DNA of 64,000 bases from Melaminivora suipulveris (GTDB lineage Bacteria; Pseudomonadota; Gammaproteobacteria; Burkholderiales; Burkholderiaceae_C): assembly GCF_003008575.1 (NCBI RefSeq), contig NZ_CP027667.1, forward strand, positions 2,690,001 to 2,754,000, given 5' to 3'. Both the position numbers and the translations under genes were made by a program. This document shows, one piece after another, positions 1 to 8,155 of this stretch (position 1 is the first letter of the stretch; the number at the start of each line of letters is the position of its first letter). A model generated the notes under the pieces. It was not told where the DNA came from and made no database searches. It worked only from the letters and a program-made list of their open reading frames with translations.

Positions 1-466
1 ACAGGGCCAGCACGTGCATGCCGTGCTCGGGCGAGGCCTCGACCACGCTGTTGACCATGGCATCGATGCCCAGCGGGCGCAGGTAGTCGGCAAAGAAAGC
101 GGTGCGCCGCAACTCGCGCGTGGCGATGAGCTGCTGGCTGAGCGATCCGCCGCGCGCCAGCGCCTGCGTCTGCTGGCGCGCCAGCGCGTCGCTCCAGGCG
201 TCGCGCACCTGGATCAGCTCGGCGTAGCGCACCAGAAAATCCTCGGGCATGCCCCACTGGTGCGCCTGCGCTGCCGCGTCGTCGGACGGGTCCAGCCCCG
301 GCAGGGGGCAAAACAGCACCGCCTTGTGGCTGCCCAACGCCTGCGCGATGTGCGCCAGCAGCCGCGGCGCCATGTCGGCGTCGCCGAGCGCGTCCAGGCT
401 CTCCGTCACCAGCCGGTCGAGGCCGCGGATGCCTGCGAGAGAATCGGTGTCGCTGCTCGTGCTCAA
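1..466 (-). CDS. LuxR-type transcriptional regulator, N-terminal part (partial)
   Basis: About 155 codons are visible and the gene runs off the left edge of the window. The visible part (GSHKAVLFCPLPG, then PEDFLVRYAELIQVRDAWSD, then ELRRTAFFADYLRPLGI) looks like the sensory half of LuxR-type regulators common in Comamonadaceae, whose DNA-binding helix-turn-helix lies at the C terminus. That half is outside the window, so the family call is by resemblance only. I chose the TTG start at 466 because AGGAGC lies four bases upstream; an in-frame ATG at 499 has no such site. It is divergent from coaD across 194 bases. Ligand and targets cannot be read from the sequence. Confidence 0.6.
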   Translation of the reverse strand, partial: MSTSSDTDSLAGIRGLDRLVTESLDALGDADMAPRLLAHIAQALGSHKAVLFCPLPGLDPSDDAAAQAHQWGMPEDFLVRYAELIQVRDAWSDALARQQTQALARGGSLSQQLIATRELRRTAFFADYLRPLGIDAMVNSVVEASPEHGMHVLAL

Positions 467-660
467 TGCTGCTCCTGGCCGCTGGGTGCCGGGCGCCATG
501 GTAGGAGCGGCATCGCGGCGGCGGCATCATTCGTCTGGATGAGGGTGTGCGCCACTATGTTTCCATTTGCCACACGCTCGGCAGCGGCGATGGCAAGCGG
601 CTGATGGTGCGTGGCCTGGCCGCATAATCCCGCGCGCACTAGTTTCAGGAGGGTTGGTCC

Positions 661-1149
661 ATGCCGCACGTGCTCGCCGTCTATCCCGGCACTTTCGATC
701 CCATCACGCTCGGGCATGAGGATGTGGTGCAGCGCGCCGCCCTGCTGTTCGATGAGCTGATCGTGGCGGTGGCTGCGGGGCACCACAAGAAGACGCTGTT
801 CAGCCTGGACGAACGCATCGAGATGGTGCGTCATGCCGTGCGCGGTTATCCGCAGGTGCGGGTGGAGAGTTTTTCCGGGCTCATGCGCGACTTCATCGTG
901 GCGCGCGGCGCCAAGGCCATGGTGCGCGGCCTGCGGGCGGTGACCGACTTCGACTATGAATTCCAGCTCGCCGGCATGAACCGCCACCTGATGCCGGAGG
1001 TGGAGACGGTGTTCCTCACGCCCAGCGACAAGTTCCAGTTCATCAGCAGCACCTTCGTGCGCGAAATCGCCTCGCTGGGGGGCAAGGTGGACAAGTTCGT
1101 GTCACCCGAGGTTCAGGAACGCCTGCGCGTGCGGCTACAAAATCAATAG
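661..1149 (+). CDS. coaD: Phosphopantetheine adenylyltransferase
   Basis: CoaD transfers AMP from ATP to 4'-phosphopantetheine, giving dephospho-CoA in the fourth step of coenzyme A synthesis in the cytoplasm. The 162-residue length is normal. The nucleotidyltransferase signature GTFDPITLGH is at residues 10-19, with the (T/H)xGH motif at 16-19, and the second signature ISSTFVR is at 128-134. The ATG at 661 follows AGGAGGGTTGGTCC, a good ribosome site. The last codons (CTACAAAATCAATAG) coincide with the start of a dispersed intergenic repeat, so the final residues QNQ may be repeat-derived. Housekeeping gene, not visibly part of an operon. Confidence 0.97.
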   Translation: MPHVLAVYPGTFDPITLGHEDVVQRAALLFDELIVAVAAGHHKKTLFSLDERIEMVRHAVRGYPQVRVESFSGLMRDFIVARGAKAMVRGLRAVTDFDYEFQLAGMNRHLMPEVETVFLTPSDKFQFISSTFVREIASLGGKVDKFVSPEVQERLRVRLQNQ

Positions 1150-1190
1150 CGCAAAACCTAGATGGATCAACGGCCGAGGCCGCCATCGCT
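1134..1190 (+). repeat. Dispersed intergenic repeat, copy 1
   Basis: A degenerate copy of the nine-member repeat family found in this window. It begins CTACAAAATCAATAGCGC, which includes the coaD stop codon, and continues with GATGGATCAACGGCCGAGG, resembling GATGGACAAGCGGTGGCGG in copy 7. Confidence 0.55.
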
Positions 1191-1251
1191 TCCACTTGCC
1201 ACGGGGCGAGCGAAAGCGGTGGCGGCCTCGGCCGTCCGATGCCGAGTCAGC

Positions 1252-1566
1252 TTAAGGGCGCACGACGATGCTGTTGCGCACGTCGCGCACATTCTTGGTG
1301 TTGCGTGCGATGGCTTCGGCGCGGTCCTTTTCGGCCTGCGACTTGGCGAAGCCCGACAGTTGCACCGTGCCATTGAGCGTCTCCACGCTGATGGAGGTGG
1401 CGGCCACGGTCTTGTCCTCGGCCATCTTGGCCTTGACTGCGGTGGTGACGCCAGCGTCATCGACGTAGGAGCCGACAGTTTGCTGGTGGCGGGCCACCGA
1501 GCAGCCGGTGGTCACGATGGTGGCGCTGGCTACCAGCGCGAAGGCAAGGGCTCGGGCGTATTTCAT
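1252..1566 (-). CDS. BON-domain lipoprotein
   Basis: A 104-residue secreted protein. It opens with a lipoprotein signal peptide and lipobox ending TTGC, with the acylated Cys predicted at residue 22. The rest is one BON domain (roughly residues 33-103) with the typical GTVQLSGFAKSQAEKDRA and KNVRDVRNSIVV segments. BON proteins such as OsmY bind phospholipid surfaces and help cells withstand osmotic shock; this single-domain form is probably anchored in the periplasm or outer membrane. The ATG at 1566 follows AAGGAAGACACC. It is the last of four small minus-strand genes of stress-response character. A specific function is not known. Confidence 0.88.
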   Translation of the reverse strand: MKYARALAFALVASATIVTTGCSVARHQQTVGSYVDDAGVTTAVKAKMAEDKTVAATSISVETLNGTVQLSGFAKSQAEKDRAEAIARNTKNVRDVRNSIVVRP

Positions 1567-1625
1567 GGTGTCTTCCTTGTGGTGTTGCAAGTCGGTTGAG
1601 GGGAACGGGTATTGGGCAAATGCGG

Positions 1626-2201
1626 TCAGCGCTTGAGCCAGTCGCTGAGTTCGTCGGCGTGCTCTTCTTCCTCGGCGAGCACGCCTTCGAGCATGCGGCG
1701 GGTGGTCGGGTCCTTGTCTCCGATCAGCTCGACCATCTGGCGATAGGACTCGACCGCGATGCGCTCGGCCACCAGGTTGGCGCGCAGCATGCCCTTCAGG
1801 TCCGTGCATTCGTCATAGTCGGCGTGGCTGCGCTCCAGCAAGGACGAGGGGTTGAAGTTCGGAGACCCGCCCAACTGCACGATGCGCTCGGCGATCTTGT
1901 CGGCGTGCGCCGCCTCTTCGTGGGCGTGCTCCAGAAACTCGGCGGCAATGGCCGGAGACTCCAGGCCGTCGGCCGTGAAATAGTGCCGCTTGTAGCGCAG
2001 CACGCACACCAGCTCGGTGGCCAGCGCGTCGTTGAGCAGCTTGATGATGGCTTCGCGGTAGGGCCCGTAGCCCGGCGTCACCGCACCGTCGCCCAGATCG
2101 GCAGTACCGGCGCGGCGGATGGCTTCCTCATCGAGCGTGAGTGTTTTTTGCTCCCGCCCGGCGTCATTGCCGCTGCCTGGCTTGTGCGTGGACTTGTTCA
2201 T
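1626..2201 (-). CDS. Ferritin-like (bacterioferritin/Dps-type) protein
   Basis: A 191-residue four-helix-bundle protein. It carries paired metal-ligand patterns expected of diiron ferritin-like proteins: a Glu in NDALATELV followed by EEAAH in the second helix, then AERIAVESY and EEEEH in the last two helices. Such proteins oxidise and store Fe(II) or protect against peroxide. The first ~45 residues are polar and probably disordered. I start at the ATG at 2201 because GGAGGGAAGGTCA sits directly before it; an in-frame TTG seven codons upstream overlaps that site. Neighbours are stress-type genes, which fits oxidative or stationary-phase expression. Whether it forms a full ferritin cage cannot be told. 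Confidence 0.85.
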   Translation of the reverse strand: MNKSTHKPGSGNDAGREQKTLTLDEEAIRRAGTADLGDGAVTPGYGPYREAIIKLLNDALATELVCVLRYKRHYFTADGLESPAIAAEFLEHAHEEAAHADKIAERIVQLGGSPNFNPSSLLERSHADYDECTDLKGMLRANLVAERIAVESYRQMVELIGDKDPTTRRMLEGVLAEEEEHADELSDWLKR

Positions 2202-2252
2202 TGACCTTCCCTCCTGGTTCAATCGATTTCTTGTATGGCAGGCCGCTAGGAC

Positions 2253-2672
2253 TCATCGGTCGCTGCGGCGCGACATGAGCAGGGCGGTGGCCAGGGCGGC
2301 ACCAGCGGCCACAGCCATGAGCATCGACTTGCCAGGCTGGTCCGAGACATAGCGGCACGTGGCGTCGGCAGCGTCATTGAGCTGGCGGCGGGCACGCTCG
2401 CTGGTTTCGGCCGCGTAGTTGATGCTGCGGCTGGCGAACTCCTGGGCGCGTGCGGCCAGATCATCGATGACCGGGTCGACTTCTTCCTTCACCCGCTTGA
2501 CGCTGCTCTCGGCCTTGTCCAACGCCTCGTTGGCCATGCGGCGCGTGGACTGCACGGCGTCCTTGGCCTTGTCGCTGGCGCTGTCGGCCATGTCATGGGC
2601 AGTGTCGGCAGCTTTCTGGGTGCTGTCAGCGGCCTTCTGGGCAGTGTTCTGGGTGGTGTTCTGAACGTTCAT
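2253..2672 (-). CDS. YqjD/ElaB-like (DUF883) membrane-anchored protein
   Basis: A 139-residue protein with a long, charged, Ala-rich helical body (residues ~10-100, coiled-coil-like heptads around MANEALDKAESSVKRVKEEV) and a single C-terminal membrane helix near residues 115-133 (SMLMAVAAGAALATALLM), ending in Arg-rich SRRSDR. This is the architecture of YqjD/ElaB proteins, which in E. coli tether ribosomes to the inner membrane in stationary phase; that role here is by family analogy. The start is the ATG at 2672 with AAGGAG five to six bases upstream; a GTG two codons earlier lies too close to that site. It lies between the ferritin-like and DUF1328 genes. Confidence 0.82.
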   Translation of the reverse strand: MNVQNTTQNTAQKAADSTQKAADTAHDMADSASDKAKDAVQSTRRMANEALDKAESSVKRVKEEVDPVIDDLAARAQEFASRSINYAAETSERARRQLNDAADATCRYVSDQPGKSMLMAVAAGAALATALLMSRRSDR

Positions 2673-2737
2673 GGTCACTCCTTGTCGTGGGATTCAAACG
2701 GCGGCGCGCGTGGCGGTGGCGCCAAAAAAACGGGGCG

Positions 2738-2902
2738 TCAGCCTCTCTTGAGCAGACCCAGCACGAAGGTCACCACGGCCATGATCACGAAGATGAAGAA
2801 CAGGACCTTGGCGATGCCTACGGCACCGGCGGCGATGCCACCGAAGCCAAACACGGCGGCGATCAAAGCGATGACCAGAAAGACAACTGCGTAATGCAAC
2901 AT
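2738..2902 (-). CDS. DUF1328 small membrane protein (YtjA-like)
   Basis: A 54-residue protein made almost entirely of two membrane helices: [18 protein letters not shown], a Gly-rich turn ([14 protein letters not shown]), and a second helix, ending LLKRG. Length, Gly turn and basic end match the DUF1328 family, abundant in Proteobacteria and of unknown function. It has a textbook ribosome site, AAGGAGG, six bases before the ATG. It is the first of four consecutive minus-strand genes. Spacing to the next gene (65 bases) leaves room for either readthrough or a separate promoter. Confidence 0.9.
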   Translation of the reverse strand: MLHYAVVFLVIALIAAVFGFGGIAAGAVGIAKVLFFIFVIMAVVTFVLGLLKRG

Positions 2903-3063
2903 GGTGGAAACCTCCTTGTGTAGGGATGGCGATCCAGGTGCCAGGACAGCGCCGGATCGCGTGGTTCCACTGTAGGAGCAGGCTCGTGCGGGTGCCTGCC
3001 GGTGGCTGGCGCGCAGCGCTGTAGGACGCTGCCGTTCAACCAGGAGGACGTGATAAACGAGAC

Positions 3064-3085
3064 GAAAAACGCCTGCGACTCAGGC
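3064..3085 (-). terminator. Terminator of the CHASE3 histidine kinase gene
   Basis: Read on the minus strand, GCCTG-AGTCG-CAGGC forms a 5-bp stem followed by GTTTTTCG. The stem overlaps the stop codon of the kinase gene. It is short, so moderate confidence. Confidence 0.5.
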
Positions 3086-4447
3086 TTTCGCGGGAGTTGA
3101 CGTGGTGGGCAAAACGGCCTCCACGGTGGTGCCGTGGCCTGGCAGCGAGGTCAGCACGATGCGCCCGCCCTCGGTTTCGACGCGGTGGCGCATGCCCAGC
3201 AGGCCATGCGCGTCGGCGGGCATGCGCGAGGTGTCGAAGCCCCGGCCGTCATCGCGCACCCGCAGCGTCGCCTGTCCTCCCTGGCTGGAGAGGGTGACCA
3301 CCACGTTGTGCGCGCCGGCATGCTTGTGGATGTTGGTCAGCGCCTCCTGCACCAGGCGGTAGACGGTGAGCTGGGCCGATTCGGACAGCCGCACGGGCTC
3401 AAGCCGTGTCTGCACCTCGATGCCGCTGCGTTGCGCGAACTCCGCGGTCAGGATCTCCAGCGCCGTGCCCAGGCCCAGATTGGCCAGGGACGACGGGCGC
3501 AGGTCCTCGATGATGCGGCGCTTGAGCGCGATGACGCTGTTGAGCGCATCGCTGAGATGCTGCAGGCGCTCGGCGCTCTCAGCATTGTCCGGCGCCAGCC
3601 GGCGCTTGAGCCGTGCGACGTCGAGCTTGGCGGCGGTGAGCAGTGCGCCCAGTTCGTCGTGCAGCTCGCGCGCCAGATGGGCGCGCTCTTCCTCGCGCAC
3701 CTGTTGCAGGTGGTGCGCCAGCTCCGACAGGGACGCCGTACGCTCGCGCACCAGCTGCTCCAGCCGGTCGCGCTCGCGCTCCAGCACCAGCTGCTCGCGC
3801 TGGTGCGCTGCCTGCAGCGCACGGTTGCCGCGCAGGAACAGGTAGAAAGCAACCAGGCCCAGCACACCGGCCAGCGCGATGCCGGCGCGCGACCAGGTCA
3901 GCGAGGACTGGATGGCCTCGGTGCGACGGTGAGCCTGCCCGGCGCTGGCGTCGATCATGCGCATCGCCAGTGCGCGGATGGCGTCCATCTCCTGCTGGCC
4001 CACGTCGGTGGACAGGACGAAGCGCCAGGCCTCGTCCTCGTTCTGGCGGCGCAGGCGCACGGTCAGCTCCATCTCCGAGAGCTTGCGGCCGATCAGCTGC
4101 GACAGCTGCTCGAAATCGCCCGCCTCATCCTCGTCGTAGGCGCTGCGCAGGGTCTCCAGGTGGGCGTGGATGGACGAGACCGCCTGCTCGTAAGGGCGCA
4201 GATAGCGCTCGTCGCGCGTCAGCAGATAGCCGCGCTGGCCGGTCTCGGCGTTCAGCATGGACTGCAGCATCTGGTCCAGCGCGGCACGCGTGGCGTGCGA
4301 TCGACCCAACGTCTCCAGCGCGTCCTGAGACTGCCGAAAGCCTGTCTCGTTCACGGCCAGCAGCAGGCCCACGGTCACCAGCGCCAGCAGCGCCAGCAGC
4401 CGCCGCATGCTGGGAAGGCGCAGGCGAGGGGGGCTCATGCGGGGCAT
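3080..4447 (-). CDS. CHASE3 sensor histidine kinase (NarX/DegS type)
   Basis: A 455-residue inner-membrane kinase. Membrane helices lie near residues 15-33 and 187-205, enclosing a periplasmic CHASE3 domain (~38-175; note GQRGYLLTRDERYL). A coiled coil (~209-250) leads to a HisKA_3 dimerisation domain with phospho-accepting His263 in ARELHDELGALL, then a HATPase domain (NIHKHAGA, DDGRGFD, GLLGMRHRVE). Kinases of this class pair with NarL-type regulators, and such a regulator is encoded divergently from 4577, so the two very likely form a pair. The signal is not predictable from CHASE3. The start may be the ATG at 4447 or at 4438; neither has a clearly better ribosome site. Confidence 0.9.
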   Translation of the reverse strand: MPRMSPPRLRLPSMRRLLALLALVTVGLLLAVNETGFRQSQDALETLGRSHATRAALDQMLQSMLNAETGQRGYLLTRDERYLRPYEQAVSSIHAHLETLRSAYDEDEAGDFEQLSQLIGRKLSEMELTVRLRRQNEDEAWRFVLSTDVGQQEMDAIRALAMRMIDASAGQAHRRTEAIQSSLTWSRAGIALAGVLGLVAFYLFLRGNRALQAAHQREQLVLERERDRLEQLVRERTASLSELAHHLQQVREEERAHLARELHDELGALLTAAKLDVARLKRRLAPDNAESAERLQHLSDALNSVIALKRRIIEDLRPSSLANLGLGTALEILTAEFAQRSGIEVQTRLEPVRLSESAQLTVYRLVQEALTNIHKHAGAHNVVVTLSSQGGQATLRVRDDGRGFDTSRMPADAHGLLGMRHRVETEGGRIVLTSLPGHGTTVEAVLPTTSTPAKA

Positions 4448-4576
4448 TCTCCAGATTCTGATGGGGCGGGGCGCGGAAAGTGCATATCATTGACCTGTAC
4501 CGCCCTGAGGCGGTGAGCGCATCGGAAACCATATGTCACGCGGGAAGGGCCTGCGTGCCTCATGAAAGAAGGCTCA

Positions 4577-5209
4577 ATGATCAATATCGGCATTGTGGAC
4601 GACCACGCCATCGTGCGGTCGGGTTTGCGGCAGTTCCTCTCGGAACATGTCGATCTGCGGGTGGTGGGAGAAGCATCCAACGGCCGCGAGGCCATCGATC
4701 TGGTGCGCACGCACGAGATCGACGTGCTGGTCATGGACCTGTCCATGCCCGGCCAGAGCGGGCTCGATGCGCTGGCCATGCTGCGCGCCAAGGCGCCGGA
4801 CATGGGCATCCTGATCCTGTCGGGCTATCCCGAGGAGCACTACGCCATCAGCCTGATCCGCCAGGGCGCCAGCGGCTACCTGAACAAGGAGTGCGAGCCC
4901 AAGGAAATCGTCGAGGCGATTCGCACCATTTCGCTGGGCCGGCGTTATCTGACGCCCGCCGTGGCCGACCTCCTGGCCCAACAGCTCAACCGCAAGGACG
5001 ACGCGCCGCCGCACGAGCAGCTCTCGGAGCGCGAGTTCCAGGTCTTCCTGAAGCTGGCCAAGGGCGAGACCGCCGGCGAGATCGCCAAGGCGCTGTCGCT
5101 GAGCGTCAAGACGGTGAGCACCTACCGCACCCGCCTGATGGAAAAGATGGGCCTGTCGTCCAACAGCGACCTGACCTACTACGCGCTGAAGAACAAGCTG
5201 ATCGATTGA
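4577..5209 (+). CDS. NarL/FixJ-family response regulator
   Basis: A 210-residue cytoplasmic regulator. The receiver domain (1-~120) has acidic DD at residues 8-9, the phospho-acceptor Asp in VLVMDLSMPG, and the conserved Lys in GYLNKECEP. The C terminus (~145-210) is a LuxR-type helix-turn-helix: LSEREFQVF, then GETAGEIAKALSLSVKTVST. I start at MINIGIVDDHA (ATG at 4577) because GAAGG lies four bases before it; an upstream in-frame ATG at 4562 would add five residues. It is divergent from the CHASE3 kinase, its presumed partner. A terminator follows the gene. Targets unknown; the neighbouring stress genes are candidates. Confidence 0.93.
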   Translation: MINIGIVDDHAIVRSGLRQFLSEHVDLRVVGEASNGREAIDLVRTHEIDVLVMDLSMPGQSGLDALAMLRAKAPDMGILILSGYPEEHYAISLIRQGASGYLNKECEPKEIVEAIRTISLGRRYLTPAVADLLAQQLNRKDDAPPHEQLSEREFQVFLKLAKGETAGEIAKALSLSVKTVSTYRTRLMEKMGLSSNSDLTYYALKNKLID

Positions 5210-5230
5210 TCGGGCGTGCGGACGCAGCGA

Positions 5231-5258
5231 AAAGGCCGGCAGGGATGCCGGCTTTTTC
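5231..5258 (+). terminator. Terminator after the NarL-type regulator gene
   Basis: GCCGGC-AGGGAT-GCCGGC (5235-5252) followed by TTTTT, with an A run before the stem. It sits 20 bases after the regulator's stop codon. The A run may let it work for the convergent gene too. Confidence 0.85.
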
Positions 5259-5277
5259 GTTTGCCGTGAACGAAGGC

Positions 5278-5682
5278 TCAGTTGGCCAGGCGGCTGGCCG
5301 CCGGCGCGCGGCCCGCGCTGTGCGCGATGCAGTAGTCCACCAGGGCTTCGATCTCGTTGGATTTGTCGAACACCGCGTCCACGCCCAGTTGCGCGCAGCG
5401 CATGCGCACGTCCGGCGTGGCGTAGTTGCTCAGCACCACCATCTTCTGGTTGGCCAGGCGGTTGCGGCACGCGGCCAGCACGCCCAGGCCGCTGCCCTGG
5501 CGCAGAAAGAGGTCGACGATGGCCAGATCCCATTGCGACGCGTGTTCGGCCAGCCAGGCCTTGCCTTCATCCTCCGTCTCGGCCATGCCTACGGCCTCGA
5601 TGTGCGCCAGCTCCTGCAGCGCGCCGATCAGGTTGTCGCGGATGGTGGCGTTGTCCTCGACGATATAAGTGCGCAATTTCAC
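5278..5682 (-). CDS. Single-domain response regulator (receiver only)
   Basis: A 134-residue protein with a receiver fold and no output domain. Visible are the acidic pocket in YIVEDN, the phospho-acceptor Asp in WDLAIVDLFLRQG and the conserved Lys in AVFDKSNE. Stand-alone receivers act as phosphate shuttles or bind partner proteins. I start at the GTG at 5682 (VKLRTYIVED), since AAGGAAGG is placed correctly before it; an ATG at 5703 would put that site inside the gene. It faces the NarL-type regulator gene tail to tail, so it might belong to the same signalling network, but no kinase is fused or adjacent on its strand. Confidence 0.85.
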   Translation of the reverse strand: MKLRTYIVEDNATIRDNLIGALQELAHIEAVGMAETEDEGKAWLAEHASQWDLAIVDLFLRQGSGLGVLAACRNRLANQKMVVLSNYATPDVRMRCAQLGVDAVFDKSNEIEALVDYCIAHSAGRAPAASRLAN

Positions 5683-5790
5683 AATCCTTCCTTGGCGCCC
5701 CATCTACCCGCAGGCGCGACTGCCCAGAAGGTAGGGAGGGCAGGCACGCAATGGTGCCAGCGGTAGGGCTCAGGCGCCGTAGGAAAGCGG

Positions 5791-6552
5791 CTAGTGGGCC
5801 TGGCCGTGTGGCGCCCCGCACACAGGGCATTGCGCATCGCGTGCAATGCGCATATGGCTCCATTGCATGTCGCGGCCGTCGAGCATCAGCAGACGTCCGG
5901 CCAGTGACTGGCCGCCCACGATGAGTTTGAGCGCTTCGGCCGCCTGCATGGTGCCGATGATGCCGACCATGGGCGCGAACACGCCCAGCGCCGAGCACTG
6001 CGTCTCCTCGAATTGCGCGTCCGGGGGAAACACGCAGGCGTAGCACGGCGCACCCGGCTGGCGCGTGTCGTATACCGCGATCTGGCCGTCAAAGCGGATG
6101 GCGGCCCCGGCCACCAGCGGCTTGCCCGCCGCCACGCAGGCGGCATTGATGGCATGGCGCGTGCGGTAGTTGTCGGTGCAGTCCAGCACCACGTCGGCCT
6201 GCGCCGCCAGCTCCTGCAGCGCCGCCTGATCCACGCGCTGCTGGATGCAGCGCACCCGCACCTCGGGATTGATGGCGCGCACGGCGGCGGCGGCGGACTC
6301 GACCTTGGGCTGATCCACCCGGTCGGTGGTGTGCGCGATCTGGCGTTGCAGGTTGGTCAGATCCACCACATCGTCGTCCACCAGCGTGAGCGTGCCGACG
6401 CCGGCCGAGCCCAGGAACAGCGCCGCCGGCGACCCCAGGCCGCCCGCGCCGACAATCAGCACATGGGCGGCCAGGACGCGCTCCTGCCCTTCGATGCCGA
6501 TCTCGTCGAGCAGGATGTGGCGCGAATAGCGAAGCAGTTGTTCGTCGGTCAT
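5791..6552 (-). CDS. moeB: MoeB/ThiF-family adenylyltransferase
   Basis: A 253-residue E1-like enzyme. MoeB adenylates the C-terminal Gly of MoaD for molybdopterin synthesis; ThiF does the same to ThiS for thiamine. The nucleotide loop GAGGLGSPAALF, the DDDVVDLTNLQRQ segment, TDNYRTRHAIN, a Cys in ETQCSALG, and two zinc CxxC pairs (CYAC and CPVC) are all present. No thiS or moaD neighbour settles MoeB versus ThiF; the MoeB name reflects common annotation in this gene order. The start is the ATG at 6552 (MTDEQLLRYSRHILL), a typical family N terminus, although the ribosome site is weak. A terminator separates it from ctpA. Confidence 0.88.
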   Translation of the reverse strand: MTDEQLLRYSRHILLDEIGIEGQERVLAAHVLIVGAGGLGSPAALFLGSAGVGTLTLVDDDVVDLTNLQRQIAHTTDRVDQPKVESAAAAVRAINPEVRVRCIQQRVDQAALQELAAQADVVLDCTDNYRTRHAINAACVAAGKPLVAGAAIRFDGQIAVYDTRQPGAPCYACVFPPDAQFEETQCSALGVFAPMVGIIGTMQAAEALKLIVGGQSLAGRLLMLDGRDMQWSHMRIARDAQCPVCGAPHGQAH

Positions 6553-6572
6553 GGGAGCTTGCGCTGGCGGCG

Positions 6573-6604
6573 CAAAAATAAAGGCCGGGGGCACGGCCCC
6601 GGCC
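6573..6604 (-). terminator. Terminator between ctpA and moeB
   Basis: On the minus strand GGCCGGGG-CCGTGC-CCCCGGCC (6583-6604) is followed by TTTATTTTTG. It lies between the ctpA stop and the moeB start, so moeB either has its own promoter or depends on readthrough. Confidence 0.8.
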
Positions 6605-6633
6605 TGGTGGCTGATGCCGCGCGCGGCGGGCGA

Positions 6634-8073
6634 TCAGTTCTCCTTGGGCTCTTCCTTGCGCTCGGTCAGCGTCTTGCTGGCCACCACGGTCTGGCCCTTG
6701 AGCTGGTTCAGCGCCTGCGCCAGCTGGAAGTCCTTGTCGGTGCCGAACTCGGGCAGACGGCGCTCGGCGATGGGCTTCTTCGCCTCTTCCTCGAGGCGCT
6801 TGCGCGCTTCCTCGCGGGCCTTCTCGCGCGCCGCGTCCTTGATCTCCTCGCCCTGGCCGCTGGACAGATGCTTTTCCAGGTCGGCCTCGCGCATGCGCAG
6901 CGAGGCGAACAGGTCGCCCTCGGCGGTCTCGTCGACCATCACGTCGGGCACGATGCCCTTGGCCTGAATGGATTTGCCGCTGGGCGTGTAGTAGCGCGCC
7001 GTGGTCAGCTTGATGCCTGTGTCCGGGCCCAGCGGGCGCACGGTCTGCACCGAGCCCTTGCCGAACGTCTGGCTGCCCATGATGGTGGCGCGCTTGTGGT
7101 CCTGCAGCGCGCCGGCGACGATCTCGCTGGCCGAGGCCGAGCCCTCGTTGACCAGCACCACCAGCGGCACGCGCTTGAGCGCCGCCGGCAGGCGCTTGAG
7201 CGGATCGCCCTGGCCGCTGCGGCGCAGGTAGAACTCGGGCGAGGCCTTGAAGGTCGCCTTGCTCTCGGCGAGCTGGCCGTCGGTGGAGACCACGGTGACG
7301 TCCTCGGGCAGAAAGGCGGCGGAAATCGCCACCGCCGCATCCAGAAGGCCACCGGGATCGTTGCGCAGGTCCAGCACCAGGCCCTTGAGGTTGGGCTCCT
7401 GCCTGTAGACCTCTTCGACCTTGCGCACGAAGTCGTCCACCGTGCGCTCCTGGAACTGCGACAGGCGGATCCAGGCGTAGCCGGGCTCGACGACCTTGCC
7501 CTTGACGGACTGGGTCTTGATCTCCTCGCGCGTGATGGTCACCGGGAAGGTGCGGCTCTCGTCCTTGCGGAAGATGGTCAGTGTGACTTTGGTATTGGGC
7601 TCGCCGCGCATACGCTTGACGGCGTCGTTCAGCGACAGACCCTTGACGGCGGTGTCGTCGATCTTCGTGATCAGGTCGTTGGTCTTGAGCCCGGCGCGGA
7701 ACGCCGGCGAGCCCTCGATGGGCGAGACGATCTTGATCAGCCCGTCCTCCTGCGTGATCTCGATGCCCACGCCGACGAAGCGCCCGGACGTGCCTTCGCG
7801 AAATTCCTTGAAGGATTTCTTGTCGAAGTACTGCGAATGCGGGTCGAGGCTTGCGACCATGCCCGAGATGGCATCGGTGATCAGTTTCTTGTCATCGACC
7901 GGCTCGACATAGTCGGTCTTGATCAGGCCGAAAACGGCCGACAGCTGCTGGATCTCCTCCAGCGGCAGCGGCGTCATGGCGCCGCGCGCCACGGTTTGCA
8001 GCGAGACGGTGGTCAGAACCCCGGCCAGGGCGCCTACCGAAATCCATCCCGCGATCTTGAGTTTCTGGCCCAT
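6634..8073 (-). CDS. ctpA: Carboxy-terminal processing protease, S41 family
   Basis: A 479-residue periplasmic serine protease anchored or exported by an N-terminal hydrophobic segment (residues ~5-28). A PDZ domain (~85-165, SGRFVGVGIEI) precedes the S41 catalytic core with nucleophile Ser in NEGSASASEIVAGAL and general-base Lys in FGKGSVQT. The ~90-residue C-terminal tail is highly charged (REKAREEARKRLEEEAKK). CtpA-type proteases trim C termini and degrade cell-wall hydrolases. I chose the ATG at 8073, preceded by AAAGGTGCTCG, over an upstream in-frame ATG that puts a non-hydrophobic leader first. It follows gpmA with an 80-base gap, a common order in Comamonadaceae. Confidence 0.93.
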   Translation of the reverse strand: MGQKLKIAGWISVGALAGVLTTVSLQTVARGAMTPLPLEEIQQLSAVFGLIKTDYVEPVDDKKLITDAISGMVASLDPHSQYFDKKSFKEFREGTSGRFVGVGIEITQEDGLIKIVSPIEGSPAFRAGLKTNDLITKIDDTAVKGLSLNDAVKRMRGEPNTKVTLTIFRKDESRTFPVTITREEIKTQSVKGKVVEPGYAWIRLSQFQERTVDDFVRKVEEVYRQEPNLKGLVLDLRNDPGGLLDAAVAISAAFLPEDVTVVSTDGQLAESKATFKASPEFYLRRSGQGDPLKRLPAALKRVPLVVLVNEGSASASEIVAGALQDHKRATIMGSQTFGKGSVQTVRPLGPDTGIKLTTARYYTPSGKSIQAKGIVPDVMVDETAEGDLFASLRMREADLEKHLSSGQGEEIKDAAREKAREEARKRLEEEAKKPIAERRLPEFGTDKDFQLAQALNQLKGQTVVASKTLTERKEEPKEN

Positions 8074-8155
8074 CGAGCACCTTTGAAGCGTCATTTCAAT
8101 ATACCGCTTGGACAAAGCCCCCAGCCGCCGGTTCCCGCGGCTTTTGCCCCGTTTT

